Source of the DNA: Zobellia laminariae
GTDB lineage: Bacteria; Bacteroidota; Bacteroidia; Flavobacteriales; Flavobacteriaceae
DNA length: 64,000 nucleotides
Assembly: GCF_009725995.1 (NCBI RefSeq)
Contig: NZ_RCNS01000003.1
Location: 873,030-937,029, forward strand
Reading direction: 5' to 3'
The translations under genes and the position numbers were made by a program. Below, in pieces: positions 17,354-27,139 of this stretch. The notes beneath the pieces are model-generated. The model was not told the origin of the DNA and searched no databases. It saw only the letters and a program-made list of their open reading frames with translations. Every line of letters begins with the position of its first letter. Positions within the stretch are counted from its first letter, which is position 1.

Positions 17354-19798
17354 ATGAAAGTTTTAAAATTCGGCGGCACCTCTGTTGCTAACGCCTCCAA
17401 CATATCATTAGTAAAAAATATTGTAGCCAATACAAATACCAATAAGACCATTGTGGTGGTATCAGCTTTTGGTGGAGTCACAGACCTCTTATTGAATGCG
17501 GCTCATTTGGCTTCAAAACAAAGTGAAGGTTATAAATCAATTTTAAAAGAAATTGAAGACAGACACTTAGAGACTGCCAAGGAACTTATTCACGTAAATG
17601 CCCAGAGCAAAGTACTTAGTAAGGTCAAAAGTGAACTCAATACTTTGGAGACACTACTGGAAGGTGCGTTTCTAATTGGTGAAATCACTCCCCGACTTTC
17701 CGATAAAATTGTAAGCTACGGCGAGCTTTTATCATCCTATATTATTAGTGAGTATTTTGCCCAAGAAGGATTGAAAGCCGGCTATTTAGATAGCAGAGAG
17801 CTGATCAAGACCAATGATGTTAATGGCAAAGCCACCGTAAATTTTGATTTAACCAACGCTAATTGCGCAAATTTCTTAGATAAAGACGAACACCAAGTTA
17901 TTGTCATGGGAGGTTTTATCGCTTCCAGTGAAAGTGGTAACTCTACCACTTTAGGACGTGGAGGTTCTGATTACACTGCCGCCATTATAGCAGCGGCAAT
18001 CAATGCTGAATTTTTAGAAATCTGGACAGATGTTAGTGGTATGTATACTGCTAATCCTAAATTGGTAAAACAAGCCAAGGCTATCCCGCACATATCTTAC
18101 GAAGAAGCCATGGAGCTTTCTCATTTTGGCGCCAAAGTTTTATACCCTCCAACAATTCAACCGGTGTTGGCTAAGGGAATCTCTATCGTAATAAAAAATA
18201 CTTTTGAACCTGAAAATGCAGGTACATTAATTACCAAGAACAAAAACGAAAAAGGCAAGACTGTACGTGGCATAAGCCATGTTGAAAATATTGCACTTTT
18301 ATCTCTAGAAGGACCAGGAATGGTAGGTATTCCAGGAACTTCAAAACGATTTTTTGAAGTACTTTCTCAATCAGAAATAAGTGTTGTCCTTATTACTCAA
18401 GCGTCTTCTGAACATTCAATCTGTGTAGGTATTTCTGCTGATGACATTGATAAGGCAACAGAAGTTGTGAACGCCGCTTTTGAATATGAAATTGAACGCG
18501 GAAAAATAAAACCTGTAATAGCCGAAAAAGAATTGGCCATAATTGCTCTAGTTGGCGATAATATGAAAAGCCACCAGGGTTTGAGCGGTAAAATGTTCAG
18601 CACCTTAGGAAAGAACAATGTAAACCTTAGGGTTATTGCACAGGGAGCATCCGAACGAAACATTTCTGCAGTCATAAAAAAAGAAGATGTCAAAAAAGCT
18701 CTGAATGCGCTACATGAAGAATTTTTTGAGGAAAACATAAAACAATTAAACCTATTTGTAATGGGTGTTGGTAATGTAGGTTCAAAATTTTTGAATCAAG
18801 TTTATCAACAAAAGAAGTTTTTGAAGGAGAACTTAAAATTGAACATCCGTGTAATTGGTATGTCCAATTCACGAACCATGGTTTTTGAAGAAAGCGGAAT
18901 TTCTCTCAAACACTGGGAAGAGGCTTTGGCCGGTGGTCAAAAAGCGGATAAGGTTGAATTCATGAAAAAGGTGAATGAACTTAATTACCGTAACAGTATT
19001 TTTGTTGATAATACGGCTAGTGAAGAGGTTTCTAAAACTTACAACACCTATTTAGGCAATAGTATTTCTGTAGTTACTTGTAATAAAATTGCATGTTCTT
19101 CTGCCTACGAAAATTACCAAGAATTAAAATCTCTTGCTAGAACCTACAATGCTCCATTTTTATTTGAGACCAATGTAGGCGCAGGCTTACCGATTATAGA
19201 TACCTTAAAGCATTTGATTGCTTCGGGTGATAAAATCCTTAAAATTCAAGCGGTCCTTTCAGGAAGCCTAAACTTTGTCTTTAACAACTTTAATGACAAG
19301 ACAACTTTTCATGACATTGTGAAACAAGCCCAGCAAGAAGGCTATACTGAACCAGATCCAAAAATTGACCTGAGCGGTGTTGATGTAATGCGAAAGATTC
19401 TGATTTTGGCAAGAGAAAGCGGAAATCAACTAGAGATTACAGATATTGCTAACAAATCTTTCTTACCACAAGAAAGTTTGGATACCGATAATAACGAAGA
19501 CTTTTTTGCTACGCTGATAAAACATGAAGATGATTTTCAAGCCATGTACAAAGAAGCTAACGACGCCAACAGTAAGCTAAAATATGTTGCCCAGTTTGAA
19601 GATGGAAAAGCAAGTGTGGGTCTGCAAGCTATACCAAAAGGTCATGATTTTTATAACTTGGAAGGAAGTGATAACATCGTGTTGTTCTACACAGAGCGTT
19701 ACCCTAACCAGCCCATGATCATAAAAGGAGCAGGCGCAGGTGCAGATGTTACAGCATCAGGTATTTTTGCCGATATCATCAGAATCGGAAATTTCTAA
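17354..19798 (+). CDS. thrA: Bifunctional aspartate kinase / homoserine dehydrogenase
   Basis: An 814-residue fused enzyme that catalyses the first and third steps from aspartate to threonine. The N-terminal kinase (about 1-290) begins MKVLKFGGTSVANA and has the TTLGRGGSDYTAA nucleotide/aspartate site. Two ACT domains (about 310-455) are the expected site of feedback by threonine. The homoserine dehydrogenase (about 460-814) has the NAD(P) motif VMGVGNVGSKF, GSLNFVFN and EPDPKIDLSGVDVMRK. It is the first structural gene of thrABC, preceded by a Thr-rich leader peptide. The stop of a shadow frame one base before the ATG has no meaning. Confidence 0.97.
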   Translation: MKVLKFGGTSVANASNISLVKNIVANTNTNKTIVVVSAFGGVTDLLLNAAHLASKQSEGYKSILKEIEDRHLETAKELIHVNAQSKVLSKVKSELNTLETLLEGAFLIGEITPRLSDKIVSYGELLSSYIISEYFAQEGLKAGYLDSRELIKTNDVNGKATVNFDLTNANCANFLDKDEHQVIVMGGFIASSESGNSTTLGRGGSDYTAAIIAAAINAEFLEIWTDVSGMYTANPKLVKQAKAIPHISYEEAMELSHFGAKVLYPPTIQPVLAKGISIVIKNTFEPENAGTLITKNKNEKGKTVRGISHVENIALLSLEGPGMVGIPGTSKRFFEVLSQSEISVVLITQASSEHSICVGISADDIDKATEVVNAAFEYEIERGKIKPVIAEKELAIIALVGDNMKSHQGLSGKMFSTLGKNNVNLRVIAQGASERNISAVIKKEDVKKALNALHEEFFEENIKQLNLFVMGVGNVGSKFLNQVYQQKKFLKENLKLNIRVIGMSNSRTMVFEESGISLKHWEEALAGGQKADKVEFMKKVNELNYRNSIFVDNTASEEVSKTYNTYLGNSISVVTCNKIACSSAYENYQELKSLARTYNAPFLFETNVGAGLPIIDTLKHLIASGDKILKIQAVLSGSLNFVFNNFNDKTTFHDIVKQAQQEGYTEPDPKIDLSGVDVMRKILILARESGNQLEITDIANKSFLPQESLDTDNNEDFFATLIKHEDDFQAMYKEANDANSKLKYVAQFEDGKASVGLQAIPKGHDFYNLEGSDNIVLFYTERYPNQPMIIKGAGAGADVTASGIFADIIRIGNF

Positions 19799-19800
19799 TT

Positions 19801-20724
19801 ATGGAGGAAATCAAAGTTTTTTGCCCCGCCACTATAGCAAATGTTTCATGTGGATTTGACGTCTTAGGAGTCGCCCTTGATAATGTAGGCGACACAATGG
19901 TTGTTCGTAAAACCCAAGAAAAAGGCATACGAATCACTAAACTTGAAGGTCAAGATTTACCAATGGAAACGCTTCAAAATGTTGCAGGCGTAGCTGGTTT
20001 AGCGCTTTTAGAGAAAAGCGATTACAGAGGCGGATTTGAAATTGAAATTTACAAAAAGATAAAAGCAGGTAGTGGAATAGGTAGCAGTGCCGCAAGTTCA
20101 ACAGGTGCAGTTTGGGCCATGAACGAACTTCTAGACAAGCCGTTTACCACGCTAGAACTCGTTAAATTTTCAATGGAAGGGGAACGATTAGCAAGTGGTG
20201 TAGCCCATGCAGATAATGTAGCTCCTGCCCTATTTGGCGGTTTTACATTAGTACGCAGTTATGACCCTTTGGATATTGTACCAATTCACACACCATCTGA
20301 ATTACACGCCACGGTCATCCATCCACAGATAGAAGTTAAAACATCAGACTCAAGAAAAATACTTAAAACCAATATTACCTTAGCAGACGGTATTAAACAA
20401 TGGGGAAATGTAGGCGGACTCGTTGCCGGTCTATTTACGGAGGATTATGACCTAATTGGTCGATCTTTGGAAGACCATATTGTGGAACCCATACGCTCCA
20501 TTCTTATACCTGGTTTTGACCAAGTTAAAAGCGAAGCTCTAAAGGCAGGTGCTTTAGGATGTGGCATCTCAGGCTCGGGGCCTTCTATTTTTGCATTTAG
20601 CAAAGGTATAGACACCGCAAATAAAGTTGCTAAGGCAATGAAAGAAGTATACAAGAACATAGGTATTGATTACGATGTTCATGTATCTAAAATTAACAGT
20701 GAAGGAATTAAGACCATACAGTAA
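19801..20724 (+). CDS. thrB: Homoserine kinase
   Basis: A 307-residue GHMP kinase that phosphorylates homoserine with ATP. Motif 1 is in CPATIANVSCGFDVLG, the glycine/serine-rich ATP loop is AGSGIGSSAASS (about 96-107), and the C-terminal motif is GCGISGSGPSIFAFS. It starts two bases after thrA stops, and its stop overlaps the thrC start (TAATG), so translation is coupled through the operon. Confidence 0.96.
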   Translation: MEEIKVFCPATIANVSCGFDVLGVALDNVGDTMVVRKTQEKGIRITKLEGQDLPMETLQNVAGVAGLALLEKSDYRGGFEIEIYKKIKAGSGIGSSAASSTGAVWAMNELLDKPFTTLELVKFSMEGERLASGVAHADNVAPALFGGFTLVRSYDPLDIVPIHTPSELHATVIHPQIEVKTSDSRKILKTNITLADGIKQWGNVGGLVAGLFTEDYDLIGRSLEDHIVEPIRSILIPGFDQVKSEALKAGALGCGISGSGPSIFAFSKGIDTANKVAKAMKEVYKNIGIDYDVHVSKINSEGIKTIQ

Positions 20725-22019
20725 TGAATTTTTATAGTCTAAATAAAAAAGCACCTGAAGTTTCATTTAAAGACGCAGTGATTAAAGGGATTGCACCTGA
20801 TAAAGGGTTGTATTTTCCTGAGCAAATAGAGCCACTTCCCGCGCGATTCTTTGAGCATATAGAAGATTTAACGGATCACGAAATAGCTTTTAATGCCATT
20901 CATCAGTTTGTGGCTAAGGAAATTCCAAATGATAGACTTCGTGAGATTATCGCCAAGGTTCTTGACTTTGATTTCCCTGTTGTTGAAATTGAGGAAAACG
21001 TAGCTACTTTAGAGCTTTTTCACGGTCCTACCATGGCCTTTAAAGATGTAGGCGCTCGCTTTATGGCAAATTGTCTTGGCTATTTTTCAGAAGGAGAAAA
21101 ACAGGATGTAACCGTATTAGTCGCTACTTCTGGCGATACCGGTGGTGCCGTTGCCAATGGATTTTTAGGTGTAGAAGGAGTACGTGTGGTTATTTTATAT
21201 CCAAACGGAAAAGTGAGTGATATTCAAGAAAGACAGTTAACTACTTTAGGTCAAAACATTACCGCCCTTAAAGTTGACGGTACTTTTGATGATTGTCAAA
21301 AAATGGTCAAAACTGCATTTTTAGATAAAGCTCTTCTGGAAAAAATGCAATTAACATCCGCTAACTCTATTAATGTGGCGCGTTGGTTGCCCCAATTATT
21401 CTATTTCTTGTTCGCTTACAAACAGGCAAAATCAAAAGGAAAGGAAATTGTATTTTCCATACCTAGCGGAAACTTTGGAAACGTATGTGCCGGTATGGTA
21501 GCTCAACGTCTGGGTATGCCTGTAAAACATTTTGTGGCTTCCACAAATGTAAATGATACCGTTCCTCAGTTTATGAAAACCGAGGAGTACAACCCAAAAC
21601 CATCAACGGCAACAATATCAAATGCTATGGATGTGGGTGACCCTAGTAATTTTATTCGTATCAGACATTTGTATCAAGATAATTTTGACAAACTGAAAGA
21701 AAACCTCTCTTCCTATTCATTTACAGATGCAGAAACTAGAGAGACCATGAAGAAGATATACAGTGACAGTGGTTACATTGCCGACCCACATGGCGCTGTT
21801 GGCTATTTAGGATTGAAAAAATATCAAGCAGAACATCCTGATACTTATGGAATCTTTTTAGAAACCGCTCATCCCGTGAAGTTTTTAGACGTGGTGGAAG
21901 ACACCATAGGCAAGACAGTTGAAATTCCTGAACAAATCAAAAAAGTAATGGACAAAGAAAAGAAGTCCATTTCAATAAAGGAATACGACGAACTGAAACA
22001 GTACTTGTTAAACAGATAA
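20724..22019 (+). CDS. thrC: Threonine synthase
   Basis: A 431-residue PLP enzyme that turns O-phosphohomoserine into threonine. The PLP lysine lies in HGPTMAFKDVGARFMA (about 105-118), and the phosphate-binding loop is VATSGDTGGAVANGF. The length and N-terminal YSLNKKAPEVSF place it in the long (type I, E. coli-like) group. It is the last gene of the thr operon, followed 5 bases later by a strong terminator. Confidence 0.96.
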   Translation: MNFYSLNKKAPEVSFKDAVIKGIAPDKGLYFPEQIEPLPARFFEHIEDLTDHEIAFNAIHQFVAKEIPNDRLREIIAKVLDFDFPVVEIEENVATLELFHGPTMAFKDVGARFMANCLGYFSEGEKQDVTVLVATSGDTGGAVANGFLGVEGVRVVILYPNGKVSDIQERQLTTLGQNITALKVDGTFDDCQKMVKTAFLDKALLEKMQLTSANSINVARWLPQLFYFLFAYKQAKSKGKEIVFSIPSGNFGNVCAGMVAQRLGMPVKHFVASTNVNDTVPQFMKTEEYNPKPSTATISNAMDVGDPSNFIRIRHLYQDNFDKLKENLSSYSFTDAETRETMKKIYSDSGYIADPHGAVGYLGLKKYQAEHPDTYGIFLETAHPVKFLDVVEDTIGKTVEIPEQIKKVMDKEKKSISIKEYDELKQYLLNR

Positions 22020-22024
22020 AATTT

Positions 22025-22062
22025 AAAAAGCCCCTAAAGAAATTTTCTTTAGGGGCTTTTTT
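22025..22062. terminator. Bidirectional terminator after thrC
   Basis: An almost perfect stem AAAAAGCCCCTAAAGAAA / TTTCTTTAGGGGCTTTTT with T runs on both strands. It serves thrC and the convergent aminopeptidase gene. Confidence 0.92.
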
Positions 22063-22063
22063 A

Positions 22064-23680
22064 TTACTTCAAAACAGGAAGCTCAAACTTGTCCAGCGGA
22101 CTTGGCTGTTTCATTACTTTCTCTATTTCTTCAGCTTTTCTAGGAGCCATAGCCGATAAATTAACCGGACCATCTTTTGTAATTAGGATATCATCTTCTA
22201 TACGTACCGCAATACCCCACCATTTTTCATCACAAGCGCTACCTTCCGGAATGTAAATACCAGGTTCAACAGTAATAACCGTATTCTCTTGGAAAGGTCT
22301 ATAAGTACCTTGATCATGAACATCTAAGCCTAAGTAATGAGATGTACCATGAGGAAAGTAAATTCTAGCGTCTGCCTCTTTTGTAATAATTCCCAATGCC
22401 AAAAGTCCTTCTGTAACTACCTTACTGGCAGCTTCACCTGGTGCTTGAAAAGGAGCTCCCACCACACTAGCTTCAATTCCGGCCTCCTGTGCGTTATACA
22501 CAATGTCATAAATCAGCTTTTGTTCTTTAGAAAACTTACCGTTGGCAGGAATGGTTCTAGTAACATCTGCTGTATATCCGTGATATTCAGCTCCTAAATC
22601 CATCAATACTAAATCATTACCTACTTTAGTTTTATTATTTTCTATATAATGTAAAATACAACCGTTGTTCCCTCCGCCTACAATAGAAGGATAGCCTTCA
22701 TATTCAGCTCCATATTTTTTATAGACGTACTCGTGTACTCCTTGAATCTCGGTTTCGGACATATTTGGATGCATAGCTTTCATTACCTCAACCTGACCTA
22801 CAGCAGAAATCTCTACAGCTTTCTTTAAAAGCACCATTTCTTCTGCTGATTTGGTCTCCCTTAGCGTCGCCATAATTTCGTTCAACATTGAGGAATTCAA
22901 ATTATTCGCATCCAACTTCAGTGTAACTTTCTGTTTAATTTCACTTCTTAGTTTGTCATCTTCGGCATTTACAAAACCATTTATAAGTTCGTCTTCTTTT
23001 AGTTTTTCATCCCTACTCAAATATCTACCTAATATTTGTGCGACATTGGCGCTATTCTCCACATCCGTGGACGTAATCATAGAATAGAACCTATCTTTTG
23101 AACTATCATAATCTGCGGGATAATTGGCTTTTGTTTTAAATGATTGAATTAAATCGAAAAGATCCGCTTCATCACTTGAATCGCGAAAATCGTTTTCAAA
23201 ATCAAAAAACAACACTTTATCAAATTCCTGAAAATTGATTCCGGCTTGCTTAAACGCACTACCGTTAAATGCTGTCTTAAAACCTAATTTATCTTTAACC
23301 CCTTCAATACCCAACCGTTTCCCGTTCCATTGCTCGGCCCTTGGGTCTTTTTCTTGCACGTACAACACCTCGTTAACATTAACTCCATCAATTTGCTGGT
23401 CTTCAGAAAATAGAACCAAAACTGCATTTGGCTCATTATATCCTGTTAGGTAGTAAAAATTAGGATCTTGATGATAGACATAATCAACATCATTTGCACG
23501 GTTCCGTACGGCATTAGCAAAAAATACGGCCACACTATTACCAGGCATCATTTCTCTAACAGCCTCTCTCCTTCCTTTATGAAATTCTGACGAAAGAAAA
23601 TCCGTAGGTTCATCTTGTGCAATGCTTGTCAAAGGAGTTAATATCAACGCCACTATTAAATAAAGAAGTCTCACCATCAT
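22064..23680 (-). CDS. Exported Xaa-Pro aminopeptidase (M24B)
   Basis: A metallopeptidase of the PepP/prolidase family that removes N-terminal residues preceding proline. The open frame reaches 23737, but the start at 23680 gives a clean Sec signal peptide (MVRLLYLIVALILTPLTSIAQ), so I chose it. An AMP_N domain (about 20-180) is followed by the pita-bread catalytic domain. The dinuclear metal ligands are visible: LMDLGAEYHGYTADVTRTIP, the His in HGTSHYLGLDVHD, Glu in TVEPGIYIPEG and Glu in VRIEDDILIT. About 538 residues from this start. It stands alone, probably periplasmic. Confidence 0.9.
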   Translation of the reverse strand: MMVRLLYLIVALILTPLTSIAQDEPTDFLSSEFHKGRREAVREMMPGNSVAVFFANAVRNRANDVDYVYHQDPNFYYLTGYNEPNAVLVLFSEDQQIDGVNVNEVLYVQEKDPRAEQWNGKRLGIEGVKDKLGFKTAFNGSAFKQAGINFQEFDKVLFFDFENDFRDSSDEADLFDLIQSFKTKANYPADYDSSKDRFYSMITSTDVENSANVAQILGRYLSRDEKLKEDELINGFVNAEDDKLRSEIKQKVTLKLDANNLNSSMLNEIMATLRETKSAEEMVLLKKAVEISAVGQVEVMKAMHPNMSETEIQGVHEYVYKKYGAEYEGYPSIVGGGNNGCILHYIENNKTKVGNDLVLMDLGAEYHGYTADVTRTIPANGKFSKEQKLIYDIVYNAQEAGIEASVVGAPFQAPGEAASKVVTEGLLALGIITKEADARIYFPHGTSHYLGLDVHDQGTYRPFQENTVITVEPGIYIPEGSACDEKWWGIAVRIEDDILITKDGPVNLSAMAPRKAEEIEKVMKQPSPLDKFELPVLK

Positions 23681-23761
23681 ATTTGTTTTAAAGAATTGGT
23701 AATTTACAAAGATTGTGTAAAACATAACAAAGCGCACTTATACAATAGTTAAATATTTCAA

Positions 23762-23770
23762 TAGCTTTGT
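23762..23770 (+). promoter_or_regulatory. Putative -7 box for gcvT
   Basis: TAGCTTTGT matches TAnnTTTG(C/T) and lies 21 bases before the gcvT start. The leader is too short for a glycine riboswitch. The -33 element is weak. Confidence 0.5.
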
Positions 23771-23791
23771 ACATCTAAATATACAAGTACG

Positions 23792-24877
23792 ATGAAAAAC
23801 ACAGCTTTAACATCTACCCATGAAGCTTTGGGAGCTAAAATGGTGCCCTTTGCAGGGTATAATATGCCTGTTTCTTATGAAGGCATAAATATAGAACATG
23901 AGACCGTTCGTAATGGTGTAGGCGTTTTTGACGTTTCGCACATGGGGGAATTTTTAATCGAAGGACCAAAAGCTCTAGAGCTAATTCAAAAAGTATCTTC
24001 CAATGATGCCTCCAAACTCACCATTGGAAAAGCCCAATATAGTTGTCTTCCAAATGAAACAGGTGGTATTGTTGATGACCTTATTGTATATCGCATTAAA
24101 GAAGAAACCTACCTTTTGGTAGTAAATGCTTCCAATATTGATAAAGATTGGTCGCATATATCAAAATATAATGAAGAGATAGGCGCAACTATGCGTGATA
24201 TTTCAGAAGGATTCTCACTTTTAGCAATTCAAGGCCCTAAAGCCGTTGAAGCTATGCAAGCCTTAACTTCAGTAGATTTAGCCAGCATCAAATTTTATAA
24301 TTTTGTTGTTGCCGATTTTGCTGGAATAGGAAATGTAATCATATCTGCTACAGGATATACTGGTTCCGGTGGATTTGAAATCTATTGCAAGAACAGTGAA
24401 GTTCAGCAAATATGGGACAATATTTTTGAAGTTGGTGCCGCTTTTGGTATTAAACCAATTGGCCTTGCCGCCCGTGATACCCTACGTCTTGAAATGGGGT
24501 ATTGTCTTTATGGAAACGATATTGATGACAGTACATCTCCTTTTGAAGCTGGTCTGGGTTGGATTACAAAGTTCACTAAAGATTTTGTGAACAGTGAAGC
24601 CTTAGCTAAAATAAAAGCACATGACCCAGAGCGCAAACTAATTGGTTTTGAACTAGAAGAAAGAGGCATACCTAGACACGGTTATGACATTGTAGACGGT
24701 CAAGGAAAAACTATTGGAATTGTAACTTCAGGAACTATGTCCCCTTCATTAGGAAAAGGAATCGGATTAGGATATGTTCCGCAAGTTTTTTCTGAGGTTG
24801 GTTCTAAAATACACATTCAAGTTCGTAAAAAGGCTATACCAGCAACTGTCGTTAAGCTTCCATTTTATAAAGCCTAA
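23792..24877 (+). CDS. gcvT: Aminomethyltransferase, glycine cleavage T protein
   Basis: A 361-residue T protein of normal length. It moves the methylene group from the H-protein lipoamide arm to tetrahydrofolate and releases ammonia. Motifs include the N-terminal [22 protein letters not shown], and the folate-site Asp in [11 protein letters not shown]. The C-terminal barrel (about 275-361) contains [17 protein letters not shown]. gcvH and gcvP are not nearby, which is usual in flavobacteria. The stop overlaps the glsA start (TAATG). Confidence 0.96.
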   Translation: MKNTALTSTHEALGAKMVPFAGYNMPVSYEGINIEHETVRNGVGVFDVSHMGEFLIEGPKALELIQKVSSNDASKLTIGKAQYSCLPNETGGIVDDLIVYRIKEETYLLVVNASNIDKDWSHISKYNEEIGATMRDISEGFSLLAIQGPKAVEAMQALTSVDLASIKFYNFVVADFAGIGNVIISATGYTGSGGFEIYCKNSEVQQIWDNIFEVGAAFGIKPIGLAARDTLRLEMGYCLYGNDIDDSTSPFEAGLGWITKFTKDFVNSEALAKIKAHDPERKLIGFELEERGIPRHGYDIVDGQGKTIGIVTSGTMSPSLGKGIGLGYVPQVFSEVGSKIHIQVRKKAIPATVVKLPFYKA

Positions 24878-25791
24878 TGGTAGATTATCAAACTATAATA
24901 GACAAAATTGTAACGAACTCCAAAGAAGCAACAGACAGAGGTGTTATAGCTTCCTATATTCCTGAATTAGCCAATATTAGTTTACATAAATTTGGCATTC
25001 ATATTATAGATGCAAACCAGAAAAGTTATAGCGCCGGAGAAGCATTGGAAGGCTTTTCTATTCAAAGTATTTCTAAAGTACTGGCACTTGCTTTTTCTTT
25101 TAGTTTGGTTGGAGATGAGTTATGGAAAAGAGTTGATGTGGAGCCTTCTGGTGACCCATTCAACCATTTATCACTATTGGAACAGGAGAATGGTATTCCT
25201 AGAAACCCTTTTATAAATGCTGGTGCGCTTGTAATTGCAGATGTATTGGTTTCTCATTTAGAAAACCCTAAAGAAGAGTTTTTACGTTTTGTTCAAGAGT
25301 TAGCAAATGACTCTTCTATTCGCTACAATGAAAAAGTAGCTTTATCAGAAAAAAGGACCGGATTTAAAAATTACGCAGCGGCTAATTTATTGAAATCTTA
25401 CGGCAACCTGCATAATGATGTAGAGTCTGTGCTAGATTTGTATTTCTATCAATGTTCGTTAGAGATGAACTGCAAACAATTAACCGATGCTTTTTATATT
25501 TTCATGAATCACGGTACTTGTCTAAGAGAAAAAAGTTATCTAAATCTAACCCAGGTAAAACGTATAAATGCTTTGATGCTAACTTGCGGTTTTTATGATG
25601 AAGCCGGCGAGTTTGCTTTTGAAGTTGGTCTTCCCGGAAAAAGTGGTGTTGGTGGCGGAATAGTAGCTTTGCTACCTAATACATATTGTGTAGCTACTTG
25701 GTCTCCTGGTTTAAACCCTAAGGGAAACTCTAAATTAGGAATGGCTGCTTTAGAAGAATTAACAACTAAAACAGGACACTCAATTTTTTAA
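24877..25791 (+). CDS. glsA: Glutaminase
   Basis: A 304-residue serine-dependent glutaminase of the beta-lactamase fold that hydrolyses glutamine to glutamate and ammonia. The nucleophile Ser and general-base Lys are in FSIQSISKVLALAF (SxxK). Other motifs are RNPFINAGALV (Asn site) and GLPGKSGVGGGIVA. Full length. It overlaps gcvT by one base and is followed three bases later by the reductase gene, so gcvT, glsA and the reductase form one unit. Confidence 0.95.
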   Translation: MVDYQTIIDKIVTNSKEATDRGVIASYIPELANISLHKFGIHIIDANQKSYSAGEALEGFSIQSISKVLALAFSFSLVGDELWKRVDVEPSGDPFNHLSLLEQENGIPRNPFINAGALVIADVLVSHLENPKEEFLRFVQELANDSSIRYNEKVALSEKRTGFKNYAAANLLKSYGNLHNDVESVLDLYFYQCSLEMNCKQLTDAFYIFMNHGTCLREKSYLNLTQVKRINALMLTCGFYDEAGEFAFEVGLPGKSGVGGGIVALLPNTYCVATWSPGLNPKGNSKLGMAALEELTTKTGHSIF

Positions 25792-25794
25792 AGA

Positions 25795-26616
25795 TTGGAT
25801 ATAAAAAAAATTTTAATACTTGGTGGAAGTGGTTTTTTAGGTAACGCTATTTACAAGGAGCTATGTAACTATTTTGATACTTATGGAACGTATAATTCAG
25901 CCAGACGGTCGTTTGAAGACAATAAACAGTTCTTCAAATACGATATGGAGGAAGATGATGTACATGAGATTCTAGAAAAAGTCCGGCCTAAGGTAATCGT
26001 TTCTGCCCTTCGCGGTAATTTCGCCGCTCAAATATTAGCACATCAACATATTATAGAATATTTAAAAGAGAACGATTGTAGACTATACTTTCTTTCTTCC
26101 GCCAATGTCTTTGATGCTTATAGAAAATATCCGTCTTACGAGCATGATAAGACTCTTTCTGAGAGTGTTTACGGAAGATTAAAGATTAAAATTGAAAATA
26201 TGCTGCTTAGGCTGCCTCAAGATAAAATGGGAATCTTACGTATTCCTATGGTTTTTGGAAATAGCTCTCCGCGGATAAAAGATATTAAAAAATATATTTG
26301 GGATAATGCCCCTGTTGAAGTTTTTCCTAATCTGGTTTTGAATGTCACTAATGATGATAAACTTACCCAACAAATCCACTATCTCATTAATAGAGACAAA
26401 ACTGGAATCTTTCATTTAGGCAGTAACGACCTTGTGCACCATGAAGATTTTATAAAGGAGGTAATAGAACGCATTGGAGAATTTAGTCCTATTTACAAAC
26501 GGATATTTACAACTAACGACGAGAGATATCTTGCTGTTCTACCAAAAGACAATAAATTACCAAAAAACTTACAATACGGGTATCAAGATATTATTAACCA
26601 TCATGTGATGCGTTAA
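25795..26616 (+). CDS. NAD-dependent sugar-nucleotide epimerase/reductase (RmlD-like SDR)
   Basis: A 273-residue extended short-chain dehydrogenase. The NAD-binding glycine motif is at the N-terminus (ILILGGSGFLGNAIY), and the body resembles dTDP-4-dehydrorhamnose reductase (RmlD). The catalytic Tyr-xxx-Lys is likely YGRLKIK (about 126-132). It starts at a TTG codon three bases after glsA; no ATG gives the complete Rossmann motif. The substrate is not known, and there are no other sugar-nucleotide genes beside it. Confidence 0.8.
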   Translation: MDIKKILILGGSGFLGNAIYKELCNYFDTYGTYNSARRSFEDNKQFFKYDMEEDDVHEILEKVRPKVIVSALRGNFAAQILAHQHIIEYLKENDCRLYFLSSANVFDAYRKYPSYEHDKTLSESVYGRLKIKIENMLLRLPQDKMGILRIPMVFGNSSPRIKDIKKYIWDNAPVEVFPNLVLNVTNDDKLTQQIHYLINRDKTGIFHLGSNDLVHHEDFIKEVIERIGEFSPIYKRIFTTNDERYLAVLPKDNKLPKNLQYGYQDIINHHVMR

Positions 26617-26659
26617 CACTAAAAATTAGGAACTTTTCACGACCCAAGGAATTTGAATT

Positions 26660-26688
26660 GCGTAATTTAAGAGAGCTAATAATTACGC
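26660..26688. repeat. Inverted repeat before the pterin dehydratase gene
   Basis: GCGTAATT (26660-26667) and its exact complement AATTACGC (26681-26688) are separated by 13 bases, about 20 bases before the start of 26710-26997. It could be a dimeric regulator site or a weak hairpin in the leader. Confidence 0.4.
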
Positions 26689-26709
26689 ACAAATATTATT
26701 TAGAATACT

Positions 26710-26997
26710 ATGAAAAAACTATCGGAACAAGAAATAGAAAGTGAACTTACCAAACTAAATGGCTGGGAGTATGCTGATGGTGCCATTGAAACTTCATTTG
26801 AATTCAAAGACTTTAAGGATGCATTCTCTGTTATGACTCGCATTGCTTTTGAATGTGAAGCTCAAGGCCATCACCCAGACTGGAGCAACGTCTACAATTC
26901 TTTACATATTAGACTCAATACCCACGATGCAGAGGGTATTACTGAAAAAGATTTTAAGCTAGCACATAGCATAGAAGAGATTATAGAGAGTGAATAA
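26710..26997 (+). CDS. phhB: 4a-hydroxytetrahydrobiopterin dehydratase (PCD/DCoH)
   Basis: A 95-residue pterin-4a-carbinolamine dehydratase, which recycles the pterin cofactor of aromatic amino acid hydroxylases or serves molybdopterin metabolism. The active-site motif is EAQGHHPDWSNVYNSLHIRLNTHD (shown here in parts: GHHPDW and the second His in the LHIRLNTHD strand). Full family length. It has its own upstream region. No aromatic hydroxylase gene is in the window. Confidence 0.93.
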   Translation: MKKLSEQEIESELTKLNGWEYADGAIETSFEFKDFKDAFSVMTRIAFECEAQGHHPDWSNVYNSLHIRLNTHDAEGITEKDFKLAHSIEEIIESE

Positions 26998-27077
26998 AAA
27001 AATTAACACACGGTTCTCGTTCGTTGCTTCAAAAACAGTGCTAAGTAAAGTTCTTTTGAATTGATGAAGTTCAGTTA

Positions 27078-27109
27078 CTTGCAACCGTTGTCATTTTTAT
27101 TAAATTTGC
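27078..27109 (+). promoter_or_regulatory. Promoter of yebC
   Basis: CTTG (27078-27081) and TAAATTTGC (27101-27109) are spaced by exactly 19 bases, one mismatch from the full Bacteroidota consensus. It lies 31 bases before the yebC start. Confidence 0.75.
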
Positions 27110-27139
27110 TACCTTCAACAAATATATTACACATAGATT

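Noticed and set aside
23762..23791. Glycine riboswitch before gcvT
   Set aside because: The predicted leader is about 15 bases, far too short.
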